The notes under the pieces: generated by a model
The model's input: the letters and a program-made list of their open reading frames with translations, nothing else
Databases searched by the model: none
Told to the model about the DNA's origin: nothing
Translations under genes and position numbers: made by a program
NCBI GenBank assembly: GCA_013396995.1
Contig: VWZP01002396.1
Location: 935,544-999,543, forward strand
From: Dicaeum eximium
Lineage: Eukaryota; Chordata; Aves; Passeriformes; Dicaeidae
DNA: 64,000 bases
Reading direction: 5' to 3'
Part shown: piece after piece, positions 54,401-64,000 of the stretch
How positions within the stretch are numbered: position 1 is the first letter of the stretch
Layout of the letters: each line of letters opens with the position of its first letter

Positions 54401-57161
54401 AACATGCCACAAGAACCTGGAGAACTTAGGCTTCACACCCAAAAGAAGCTCCAGCAGTTCTTCCAGAAGATTTGTAGCTTTGAAGGAAAAAGATTAGGGT
54501 TTGGTATCTTCTTATTTGTTCGGAGTTTTGCTTGTTTACTCTGATTTCAATATACACAAGATGAGAGGTTAAAGAGTTTTAAAACATGTCACAGGACCTG
54601 AATATTGTGATGGAGTATAAATGCTTAGAGTTTTGGATGGAAACATCTGAGAAGTGTTGCATTGTATTAATGGATGAGGAAAGTCCAGCTCCAGCATCAC
54701 AAAGAGTAATTTATAAAAACTCCAAAACAGTGAGAGAAAAGAGCCACTGGAGGAGACCAACTGCTAAAGCACATGGCCTGCTAATTTAGCCACCCTCTCA
54801 TATCCTCCCATTAAAGTTAGAGGTACATTTTGATAATTCTTTTTCATGTTTTCTAGTCATCCAAGCAGCTGACGTTTTTGTCCTGGATCTTAGTCTGTCT
54901 TGTTTCGAATTTCCCCTTTGTCCCACCTGCAAAGTTGGTGTCAGATAATTTCCTGGATCCTCCTCCTCTATTTCAGATACAAAGGCTTTTTCTTTCTCAA
55001 CTCCATCATATATAACCTTTTTACCTTCACTTAATAGATTTTCCACATAGGCCTAACTTTGCAGTACCTGTAATTTCTGGATTTTAAGTCTTAAAGGTCC
55101 ATTGCCTTCTCTACTAAAGCTGCCTCATTTGAAAGGGAAATGAGAAGGCAACAAAGCCTTTTCATGCCTTAACACATTCTATTCCCTCACGGTTAAGAGG
55201 AGTTTGTTATAGGTGGCTGCAAAGTGAACTCTTCCTTCTTTTTAAAACTTTCACAAAATGTTTTCTCTGTGATCTCTATCAAAACTATGGTTAAGACCAC
55301 AATGACCCCAAGGTACTCTGATGACAAGCACCATCTCAACTCCTTGAGATCCCATGGGCATTTGTCTCATTTTAAATCTTGGATGTCTCTGGTGCAGGAG
55401 ATATCTCTGTATTGCATTTATTCAGCACATCACAGAGAAGGTTTCTAGGTCATGTTAAAAGTTCCTATGTGCTACTGCACATTTTACAGAATAATTCCAC
55501 AAGGCAACCCTGCTGCATCTGTTGAATAATGACTGATTTGCCCCCATCCACCTGCAGCAGAGGAAGCAGTTACTGTGGGCTCCCAGAGCACACAAATCAA
55601 CACCTTTACAGGGTTTTTGCTCACCAAGGTTCATCAAGCAGATTTGATTTGGGGAGGAGGAAGGAAATGGAAGCAGTATTAACCTCTTGAATTCATGAAA
55701 CACTTAACAAGGGAAAAATTTTAAAGTCACAAAAATCTATCCTCAAATCATGTCATTCACTTTTTATCTTGCTTGCCCAGTATGGAAGTCTCAAGTAACG
55801 AGTTTGTCTCCTGTAGATGTTAATCACTGCTGCTTCCCCCTCTGTTCCCAAGCACACTCACACTTCTGTTTTTTCCCACACAAACTAAAAAGAAATAATT
55901 GTCCTAAAAAGCAGAAGAAAACACACAGTAAGTCCAGTGTCTGACCAAGGAACACTCTTCAGTGACACAGAAAACCATCACATGAGAAACAGCATCTGGT
56001 AGTGCTTTTAGACAAATATAAATAATGAGACACATAGCACTTCAATGCTGAATTTATAAGGTTGGTATGAGCCTTGGCTTTCTCCAAATCAAAGGAGGAA
56101 CAAATAAAACCACGTAAAACAGGAACAAGTCACAGGACTGAAGGGAAATACTCAGTACCCGCCAATTTCCTCCATTTCTATATAAATTGATCCTGTTGAT
56201 GCTAAAAATTTTACAAGAGAAAACTTAGGGGTGAATAAGTACACAGTCATGTTACATCTGAAGCCACAGTTTCTCTTTACAGCTATGTGAATGTTTTTTT
56301 TTCACCACAATATATAAAAATATCACAAGACAAAAATATTACAATTTTGAATATATTCTTCTAATGACATTTTTAATTTATATATGAGGAGTGAAAATTA
56401 CCTGCAGGCTGTTATTCAACAAGTCAAAGTCACTATATCGCCTCACAATCTGTAAAATAAAATACAAAGATTAGGAAACTAATTACTTTTTCCCTTAGCA
56501 TTTTACTTCTCAAAATCCCATCAGAAAAGTAATTCCCATTTACAATCATCTTCTTTTGTAATTTTTGTACAAATGCCTAAGTGCTGGGTTTATGGCACGT
56601 TGCCAGACAGCAAAAAAGAGTTTCTAATAACAACTTGATCAGACAGAAAATGCATTTCTAAAAATTATCTTAAAACAGTACTTGTGAGCAAAGTTGTCTG
56701 CAAACAAGGCATTTTTGCCATATTAGATGTAACAACTTTCCACACTCATCTTCATTACTACTTCTTGGTTTCATTGGTCATGTATAAGCAGAGCTGTGAT
56801 TTTAGCACTGAGAAAGGCAAACTGGAATTTGAGATTTTAAAATTAAGGTAGTACCAACACACAGTAGAAACACATGACAGGCATTTTTCCTGGAATATTC
56901 AGAATAGCAGCAGACAACATGCCTTCTGTAGCTGGCAGCAATACTGTTTTTCTCTTAGTTTTGACCAAAAGAATTCAAGCACTTCATGTTCTCAATTCCA
57001 AATCAACATTTCTCTTTCCAGCTCAAATTTTAAAAGCTCGGAATAGGCAATTTTCAAACTGTTCCTAAAAAAATAATACTGGTTGCATGAACTACAACTT
57101 AAGAAATTACCTGCCAACTGTTTTCTGTTGAAACTCCTCTCTGGACACGGATTATGTATTC
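33204..57161 (-). CDS. PXK: PX domain-containing serine/threonine kinase-like protein (5' incomplete)
   Basis: Endosomal PX-domain protein with a kinase-like fold, reported to bind Na,K-ATPase beta subunits and to promote receptor trafficking. Minus-strand exons in transcript order: 57111-57161, 56402-56449, 52087-52273, 50118-50195, 49872-49945, 48963-49037, 48031-48135, 47773-47874, 46958-47119, 45552-45669, 45034-45112, 42846-42894, 42043-42120, 41552-41638, 40853-40922, 39907-39969, 33204-33400. All are GT-AG and in phase; 540 residues. The PX domain begins inside it (EYIIRVQRG) with RRYSDF and LPLPPKKLIGN. The kinase-like domain follows, with GHLHSANV in place of HRD and LLDLEN in place of DFG. 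Then come a basic KKKRKILARKKSKR stretch, a Ser/Pro linker, a proline-rich segment and a WH2-like ALLSSIQNFQKGTLKK before the C-terminus. About 34 N-terminal residues of the human protein are not found in the window. Confidence 0.96.
33401..39906 (-). other. PXK: PXK intron before the last exon, 6.5 kb
   Basis: I see no additional exon, repeat copy or RNA gene that I can support. A 148-codon minus-strand open frame at 35270-35716 has no recognisable family and Cys/Ser/Leu-rich composition, so I treat it as chance. Confidence 0.6.
42895..45033 (-). other. PXK: PXK intron, 2.1 kb
   Basis: AT-rich, without exon signals that fit the protein. It contains the adjacent tandem duplications listed at 43849-43968. 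Confidence 0.6.
43849..43968 (+). repeat. Two adjacent two-copy tandem duplications
   Basis: An 18-base AT-rich unit occurs at 43849-43866 and 43868-43885 with one mismatch. About 25 bases on, a 29-base unit starting AAAGAGTATTGG occurs at 43911-43939 and 43940-43968 with four mismatches. Confidence 0.75.
52274..56401 (-). other. PXK: PXK intron within the PX domain, 4.1 kb
   Basis: AT-rich, no further exon or repeat recognised. The human protein has no residues missing between the flanking exons, so no coding exon is expected here. Confidence 0.6.
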
Positions 57162-60100
57162 CTAATAAAAGGAAAAAGTCATTAAAAATGAGAACTAATG
57201 AGCTGAAGAAAGTTATTAGGCACTTTTTCAAATGAAAACAACTAACATTCAAATGCAGAAAATTCAGACCCAGCACCTTGGGGAAGGTCAGAGCTGGGTT
57301 TGCTCAGACCCATCCCTGACAGTTGCTCTGCTCTGCTTCCCCAGCACAGAACACAAGGAGAGTTCCGGGGGCTGCACACCTGTGGAGCACTTGAGCAGTT
57401 TCATTTACTTACAGAAAAAGCCAGTACAAGCATACTCAGCACACATCTCTACCCACAACAGCTGAAGAAACCTCTCTCTTCTCACCTCCAATATCTAACA
57501 AGTACCCCCAGGAATTATTACCACCACCATAACAAAGTAAAATGCCAGTAAACATCCACAGCTGCACAGCCTCTCATTATTTTTGTACTGGGAAGGTTAC
57601 CACAAAAGCTTTGGAATGTGCTTGAGTAACTAGAACATATCTGTTTCTCATGATGTTAATTCTTCATTTATAATGCACACTTAATGTTAAATATTTATAT
57701 ATTAACTATGCAGATATATCTAAATCTCAGTGAGCTAGTTCTGAATTTTAAGAATTAATTATCTTCCCACCACAATTACATTCATAAATCACATATCTTT
57801 TCAGTCTCTTCATTTCAAGTTCCACTATAGCTTTTGTAGACTAACACCTGGTCACAAATACCTGGTCAACATGGCAATATCATTATTTGAGATTTATCCA
57901 GTTATCTCAAAAATAGATATGAAGTATTTCCCATACCTACTCAGACATACTTCAAAAAAGCACCCTACTAACCCCTGCTGTGTTTTAGTTTGAAAACACT
58001 TCTGATATTTCAAAGATCATAAACAAGGCACGTCCTCTTTCCAGAAAAGGAAATCCTATAGACCTATAGGATTCTATAGATAGATATATAGAATCAACAA
58101 TTACCAGCTGGCATTACCTTGTGTATTCTACCTTACCTAATCCAGATTTTATTTACTGAAATTTCCTTCCAATACCCAGTGCTGTCAAGGCAAAAATGGT
58201 ATTCTATTTTCTATTTCTAAAATTCACTTAAAATATCCTTCATTATCAAAGCTCTCAAATATCTGTAGCAAGTTGGAACCACTTAGCCTTGAGAAGAAAC
58301 AAGATTAGTAAGCATGAAAACCAGAGTGATTGAAAACACCTCTTGTCCTAGCAGTTTAGCTGGAAATTATAGAAATCCACGATGTCATAAACCAAGACAC
58401 TTAACTGTTAAATTAGAACTGAAGTGTCTATTTTTAGAAAGTCAGCCTGACATGGTCCCTTCATATATCATAATTATGGTATCTTCCTGCAAAACAAGAA
58501 GCCCAAATCCTCATAAATAGTAACATAAATCCACAGAGCTGATAACATTTAACCAGTGTAATTATCTTTGGAAACTGTGTGGCAGAAATCAATTAGTGGG
58601 ACACCTGGAAACCCATATTCACCACTAACATGGCTTTTCTTGTTTTGTGACCATTGCTGCATTTTGGGAAGAGGCTACTTCACACATGGACAAAAAATTG
58701 CAGCAACTGCTTATTCATCAAGTCTCAAAGGAACATTGGCTGTTTCTCTGAAAAACCACGCCAGTGATGATTCACCATGTGCAGTCATTCATCTTTTCTA
58801 GAATTTTGAAAGAAGCAGAGTTATTGCTCAATCCCTTGTAGCACTCACTCTTTATCCAGTGATTGTCATTTTCTATCGAGCCCCAAGAAAATGCTCCAGG
58901 ACAGGCAGAACACAAATTCATTAAACAATCATCAAAGCAACTTATTGCACACAACCACACTGGTCAACACAGCTCTTCTGGAGAGCCTTGTGATAAACAG
59001 CTCAGGACTCAGAGCTCATTCTCACAGTAAGATTATATTCTAAAAAAAATACCCATATTTGGGCCACAAGTATTTTTCCCCACTCTTACTTGAGCATTTT
59101 CCCATCCCATCCATATCTGCTTTTGTGGCCTAATGCACTAATCAAGTCCCTTTTTCATGTCACAGGGTTTGCAACTGGAAAGAGAAGAGCAAACACTCTC
59201 CAGATGTGGCCATTGGTCGCTAAGGAAGAGCTAAGTCCCCACCACATGCTCTCCATCAGCACTGGCCATAATGAATTATTGTCCAACTCAGCACTACCCT
59301 GTCAATGCAGCTAATGAAAAAGCCTAAATGGTCTTCTGAGTTGGTTGAGGGGCTTTTTCCCCAAAGCTGGTAAGGAGATTGAAAGTCAAAGAACAGCAAT
59401 AGTAGAAAAGCCAGGATAAGAAATTCAATCCCATTCCCAGTATCTGCCATGGCTACACATAATCAGCAGACCACAGTATGCTGAGTTCCAGTGACAAGTT
59501 GATACTTCCTATTGCCTCCTTGTGGCAACAAGCTTGTCGTGGGATTATAATTAGCACCACTGATATATGCTTCCCATAGGACCAGAGAAGAGCTTTCAAC
59601 TCTTCAAGTCTAAATGCACAAAAACCTTTATTACTCTGCCAAATTCTGTTGTAGTTAGGAAAAAAAAAACTGAGTTACAACAATCTTCTTCTGAGACAGC
59701 CTGATAGTGGGACTGAGACTGTGCCCATAGGAAATAAATGAAAGCATAAAGAAAACAGAGGCACATCAGGATCATTTATGTTGAGCAGCATCCTCAAACA
59801 TAGGAAAACAGCGTGGAAATGCCTTCAGAAAAAGCTAGCAATTACCAGAGTTCACTCCTGCAAACAATTTTAGGCATCAACAACCAGGCTCAGGGAGGTC
59901 TATGTTAGGTACACTCATGTACAAATTCCCACGGCATCTTTCACTCCTACATGAATAGCTCAGAATTTTTCCTATGACTCAGTTTACCAAATAACTTCAA
60001 AGGAGCCCTAACTGCTGCTGGCTGGGAAAGAAAGGTCTCAGCTTGCAGAAGAGAGACAACCTGTCTCTGCTTTGCCCACGGGCAGCAAGGTCACTGTCAG

Positions 60101-63100
60101 CAGGAGCCTCCAACAAAACAGGCCACAAAACCATTCCTAAACAACCTCCCTGGGTCCCTCCACACAGGTGAGGTTTGTACATCTGCTGCTCTTCCTATCA
60201 GTACTGCCAAGCCACTTCATGACACAGCCTTGATATTTCTGCAGCAGCTCAAAATACATTTTTAAAGATGCCAAGGAAAGCAGTTTTACCTATGGGATCA
60301 TTTCCTGGCTGCTTCAATTAGTCAAGAAAAGCTGAAATGGGTGCTGGGAGGAGGAAGTCAAGAGCAGGGAAAGATGCACGACCCCAGTTGCACACTGTCA
60401 TTTCCTAAAATCTTCCTAGTACTACAGATTTCTGGATTGAGTTTTTGAAAGGAATATTTTCCAAATAACCACATGGATCAGTGACAACCACACTGCATTT
60501 CTCCAGTACTTTGCCAGTAACACTTTCACACTCACTGCATGGGATTAATGTTGTCCTGAACTTACCCATTTTCATGCAGAGCCAAGATTTAGGTGGTTTG
60601 GTTTTTTGGGTTTGTTTTTTTTTTTCCCCCAAAATTCACCAAGATTAGTCCCTGGTGTTCCAGTACTTATTAAAACATTATCATCAGCAACTCAAAGCTG
60701 CTCAGCAAAATGTTTTTAACATTCCTGGGTGAAAATTGCACAGCAAAGCACTCCGAATGTTTAACAATTGCTCTTTATCATCATTTCTAGTTTTTGAAAC
60801 AGGAAGCAAACAGGAAAGAAGGCTTTTGCTGAGACAAAATAGGAAAAAGAAAAGTTGTGAGTTAAGAGATTCTTATAATATAAGTAGAGTCTCAACAATA
60901 TTGGGTAATACATTCTGTTTCCCCAAGCAAATAGTCTTTAATTTCCAGCTCAGGATAGTCAATCTCTTTCTCCAAAGATTTCTGCTTTACATCTGTTTAA
61001 TCCAACAGGCTTGAAAAGCCAACCATTATAAAGATCCAGGTCACCTTCAGGTCACATCAACTAAAAGTTTGAAAGGGCTTTATTTTATAAGCATTAAAGA
61101 GAGGAAAGCCTAATTAAGCATGAATACAACCCCTGCTTAAGTAGGCTGGATTGGAACAATTTCTAGTAAGAAGCTCTTTTAAATGTTTATTTAGAAAATC
61201 TCCCATGTGAAAAGCAGCAACAACATCAGGAGAGCTGCTCAGCCTCAGAGGCCTCTCTGTTCCAGGGCACAGCATTTATTTGCTATTGCACAACCTGCCA
61301 TAAAGCCCATCTGGACAGGAGCAGCAGCAGTGGCTGGTGTTTGCCTACTGTCCAAACAATGCAGGTGTGTGTGTCTGTGCTGCACCATTCACACACTCTG
61401 TCCCTTCTGTAGTAATGAGTCAGCCATTCAATAAGTGAAAGCTATGAAGTAGGAAAACTGCAGGGAAAAAATAGGACACACATTTACACGTAATGAAACT
61501 TAGTGAACACGAAAAGCTTTGGAGAGAGATGAGAAATCACAGATTTTCAGTGCTCTGCATCACTGTGACCTTCACCAGAAAGGCAAATTACTCACTATTT
61601 TTCAGAAAATACTCAGTAGCCAACAAAAATATTCTAATTAGGGTTTACTAAAGTATGATATGGAAACTAGTATTTTGAGTACAATCTTCACAGGACCTAC
61701 AAATGCAATACTAATTTAGTAAGACCACCCAGGGAAACCATAAGTTTGGAATATTTAAAATTAAGTGCAATGAAGGAGCCATCTTTTGTGAGCTCAGGCT
61801 GGAGGAGAGGTGGGAGGCAATCAAGTCCAGTGGAGGAACTGCATTGCTGAAACCTCAAACAAGTGAATTACAACAGTTCCCTGTGCAATGCCATGTCTAA
61901 CGGTAACTTCATGTTTGTTTTTGTCCAAAGTGAATGCAGCCTTGAAAAGACTGGATTCCTTCTAAAGCAGATGTGCAAAATCTTTTGTAAGATTTTAAAC
62001 TAAACCCTACAGTCCTAGAAATATGTGGCTCCATTTTTCTACTTGCAACAATATAGGAAAAATAGAAATGCTTTTTCAATATTTTTCTAATCTAACAGCC
62101 ATGAGTGTCAACATTCATCATTGCTTAAGGAAAACTAAAAGCTCTGAAAGATTGTTAGGAGAGGGATTTATTTCAGCTGTTCATTTCCAAATGCCTTTAA
62201 GACACCAATGTACTGTATAAAAGCTGGGTGTTTCACTACTTCAATTTCAAAACATGAAACACATGAAAAAGGAAAATTACTTCAGAAAATAATTAAGAAA
62301 TGTTCAGAAGAACATGTACAACTCACCAGTAGTGTTACTGCTGAAAAGACTTGCAGGTATAGATATGTAGTTCTTAATAAGGAAAATGTATAGATTATCA
62401 TGGAAGAAAACAGCATCCTATTATAAGGCTTAGAAAGAAACCACTATTAAATAGTGAACACACAGATGAAATATTGCAATATGAGGCAAGTTTAACAGCC
62501 AAAATTTATTAAAGCTTTAGTGCTGAAATTGCCTCTGTTGTCAGAACACAACATTTGGCATCAAGATGAGACACTTGCAAATGGCTTAGTATATTGGATG
62601 TAATCCTGCTCCTATTGAAGTCAAGGAATGCAATAGCAATAAAACTTAATTTTCTACAAAAGGCTTGGTAACCAGACCTACAAAGGGATTGACTCATGGC
62701 TATGGAGAGGTGCCCAACACATCCCTGAAGTTACAGGGTTACACTCTCTGACACAGTGGTAGTGACTGAAGGATAAAGAAGGAGACAAAATGGAACTGAC
62801 TGGGCTTGCTCTTGTAATTTCAAATCTATAACGTAAGATGCCATTGGAATGCACCTGCAATATGTACTTTTTTGGCCTTCAAAATGTAAAGGACTCTGTA
62901 AACACCACACTATACAATTAATTGTATTTCAGTGCACATTCCAACAGAACTCGGACTGCTTGTAACACATTTAACCAGGGAAACAACTTTTACAAACATA
63001 GAAAGGCATCATTTTCCTCTTCCAATTATGACTGGAAATAAATACACAGAAAGAAAATTTCAGTGAACAATTCTTTGTTGCAATGCAAAAACACAGAGAT

Positions 63101-64000
63101 TATGCTCCAGCTCAGATGCACTAAGTCCAGTAAGAACTTCTGAGCTCTTCTGACTTGAACGAAGCATGCTGAGCCTGTGAGCCTATCAGATAATATTGCA
63201 GTTGGCTCCCTAATAATCTAAAATCCCATTTATGTGGGGTTGACATATTCTTACTAAGCAAAAAGTGCAAATCCTCCAAAGCACATTTTCAATAGTAGCT
63301 TAACCCCTTCCCAGGTTTCTGGAGAATTCAGGTAAGAACATAGTAGTTTCAGGTTTTGTTTTCAGTTTCGTTTTTTTTCAGTTTCACCTTCAGCCTCAGG
63401 AAACAGAAACTCAGACTCTGCCAAGTACAGCCCTTGATTCAATGCTATGAAGTTTACACTTACCCAGTCTGTTGTACTAAACTTAAATTAACAGAAACTG
63501 CTTAGAACAATACACAAGCAAACTATTCATTAGCCACAATCCTTGGTCTTCTGTGTGATATTTCACCATGTTTACAGTGCTTTTCCTGAAATTCTTCACC
63601 TTTTCCTTAGCTGTTTTTTCAGAAGACTGGCTATTTTCAGCACCAACAGAAGGTTTACATAATTACTAATTCAGTTGCCATGTTAAAGTTGCACCTAAAC
63701 TCAGCCTAAGCCATCTTCACATGAGTGCTTTTAGAAGCTATGATCTACAGGAAAAAAAAAATACAAACCCAAGTTTAAAACAACTCTTGCAATACTAAAC
63801 AACATTATAAAATCTTAATATATACTGCTGGTAAAAGAATAGATTTTTTTTCATGGCTGCCTTTGCTTTAGAACAGGCCTAGTTCTCCAAACATTAGTTT
63901 GGGATAAAGGATTTTATAGATCTACATCTTTTGAAGATACCACCTTGAGGTGGAATGAGGAACAAAACTAAAAGGCATTCAGTTAATGACAATCTACTTT
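57162..64000. other. PXK: PXK 5' intron or upstream DNA, no exon recognised
   Basis: The remaining 34 or so N-terminal codons of PXK (in human they include a conserved LLDDTVPLTAAIE segment) were looked for on the minus strand and not found, so the first coding exon and promoter probably lie beyond the right edge. The stretch is AT-rich. It holds the hairpin at 58055-58095 and a short G/T tract at 60591-60625, and nothing else I can support. Confidence 0.55.
58055..58095. repeat. Two abutting inverted repeats
   Basis: CCTATAG-AC-CTATAGG at 58055-58070 is followed, sharing one base, by GATTCTATA-GATAGATA-TATAGAATC at 58070-58095, with perfect 7- and 9-base arms. Probably a simple AT-rich palindromic patch. 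Confidence 0.7.

Noticed and set aside
63465..63495. Possible PXK first coding exon (acceptor-like and GTAAGT donor-like signals on the minus strand)
   Set aside because: The enclosed bases do not encode the conserved PXK N-terminus; splice-like signals of this quality occur often by chance.
1..64000. CRISPR arrays, operons, phage or insertion-sequence genes, tRNA or rRNA genes
   Set aside because: None seen. The window is intron-bearing vertebrate DNA; the only repeats are CR1 fragments, microsatellites and small duplications.

Overview
This is nuclear DNA from a vertebrate, most likely a bird. Four conserved vertebrate genes are split by GT-AG introns. Two interspersed repeats have the layout of the 3' end of avian CR1 LINEs. 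The rest is compact and repeat-poor. There is no prokaryotic or viral gene organisation. The species cannot be fixed from the sequence.

Layout, left to right: (1) 1-2401, upstream DNA with a CpG-rich stretch that probably holds the ACOX2 promoter and a 5'UTR exon. (2) ACOX2 on +, 2402-18181, 14 coding exons that join in frame to 674 codons ending in the peroxisomal signal SKL. (3) KCTD6 on -, 20506-22403, one long coding exon plus a 9-codon first coding exon that a plain ORF scan misses; 237 residues. (4) A CpG island around 27080-28200, broken by a 414-base assembly gap (27526-27939). It separates KCTD6 and PDHB head to head and probably contains a shared promoter and PDHB exon 1. (5) PDHB on +, 28088-31206, eight of nine coding exons, 327 residues. 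(6) PXK on -, 33204-57161, 17 coding exons, 540 residues, C-terminus complete and the extreme N-terminus not found. From 57162 to the right edge is PXK intron or upstream DNA with no recognised exon.

The order and relative orientations (ACOX2 tail to tail with KCTD6, KCTD6 head to head with PDHB, PDHB tail to tail with PXK) match the block I know from human 3p14. This is a conserved syntenic neighbourhood of housekeeping and metabolic genes, not an operon. ACOX2 acts in peroxisomal side-chain oxidation of bile-acid precursors and branched fatty acids, PDHB in mitochondrial pyruvate oxidation, KCTD6 in CUL3 ubiquitin ligase targeting, and PXK in endosomal trafficking. I found no convincing new biological system. 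The items worth a second look are small: a duplicated 24-base palindromic element in ACOX2 introns, the promoter hidden in the gap, possible alternative termini of ACOX2 and KCTD6, the degenerate kinase motifs of PXK, and a G-rich block on the strand opposite the PXK proline-rich codons.
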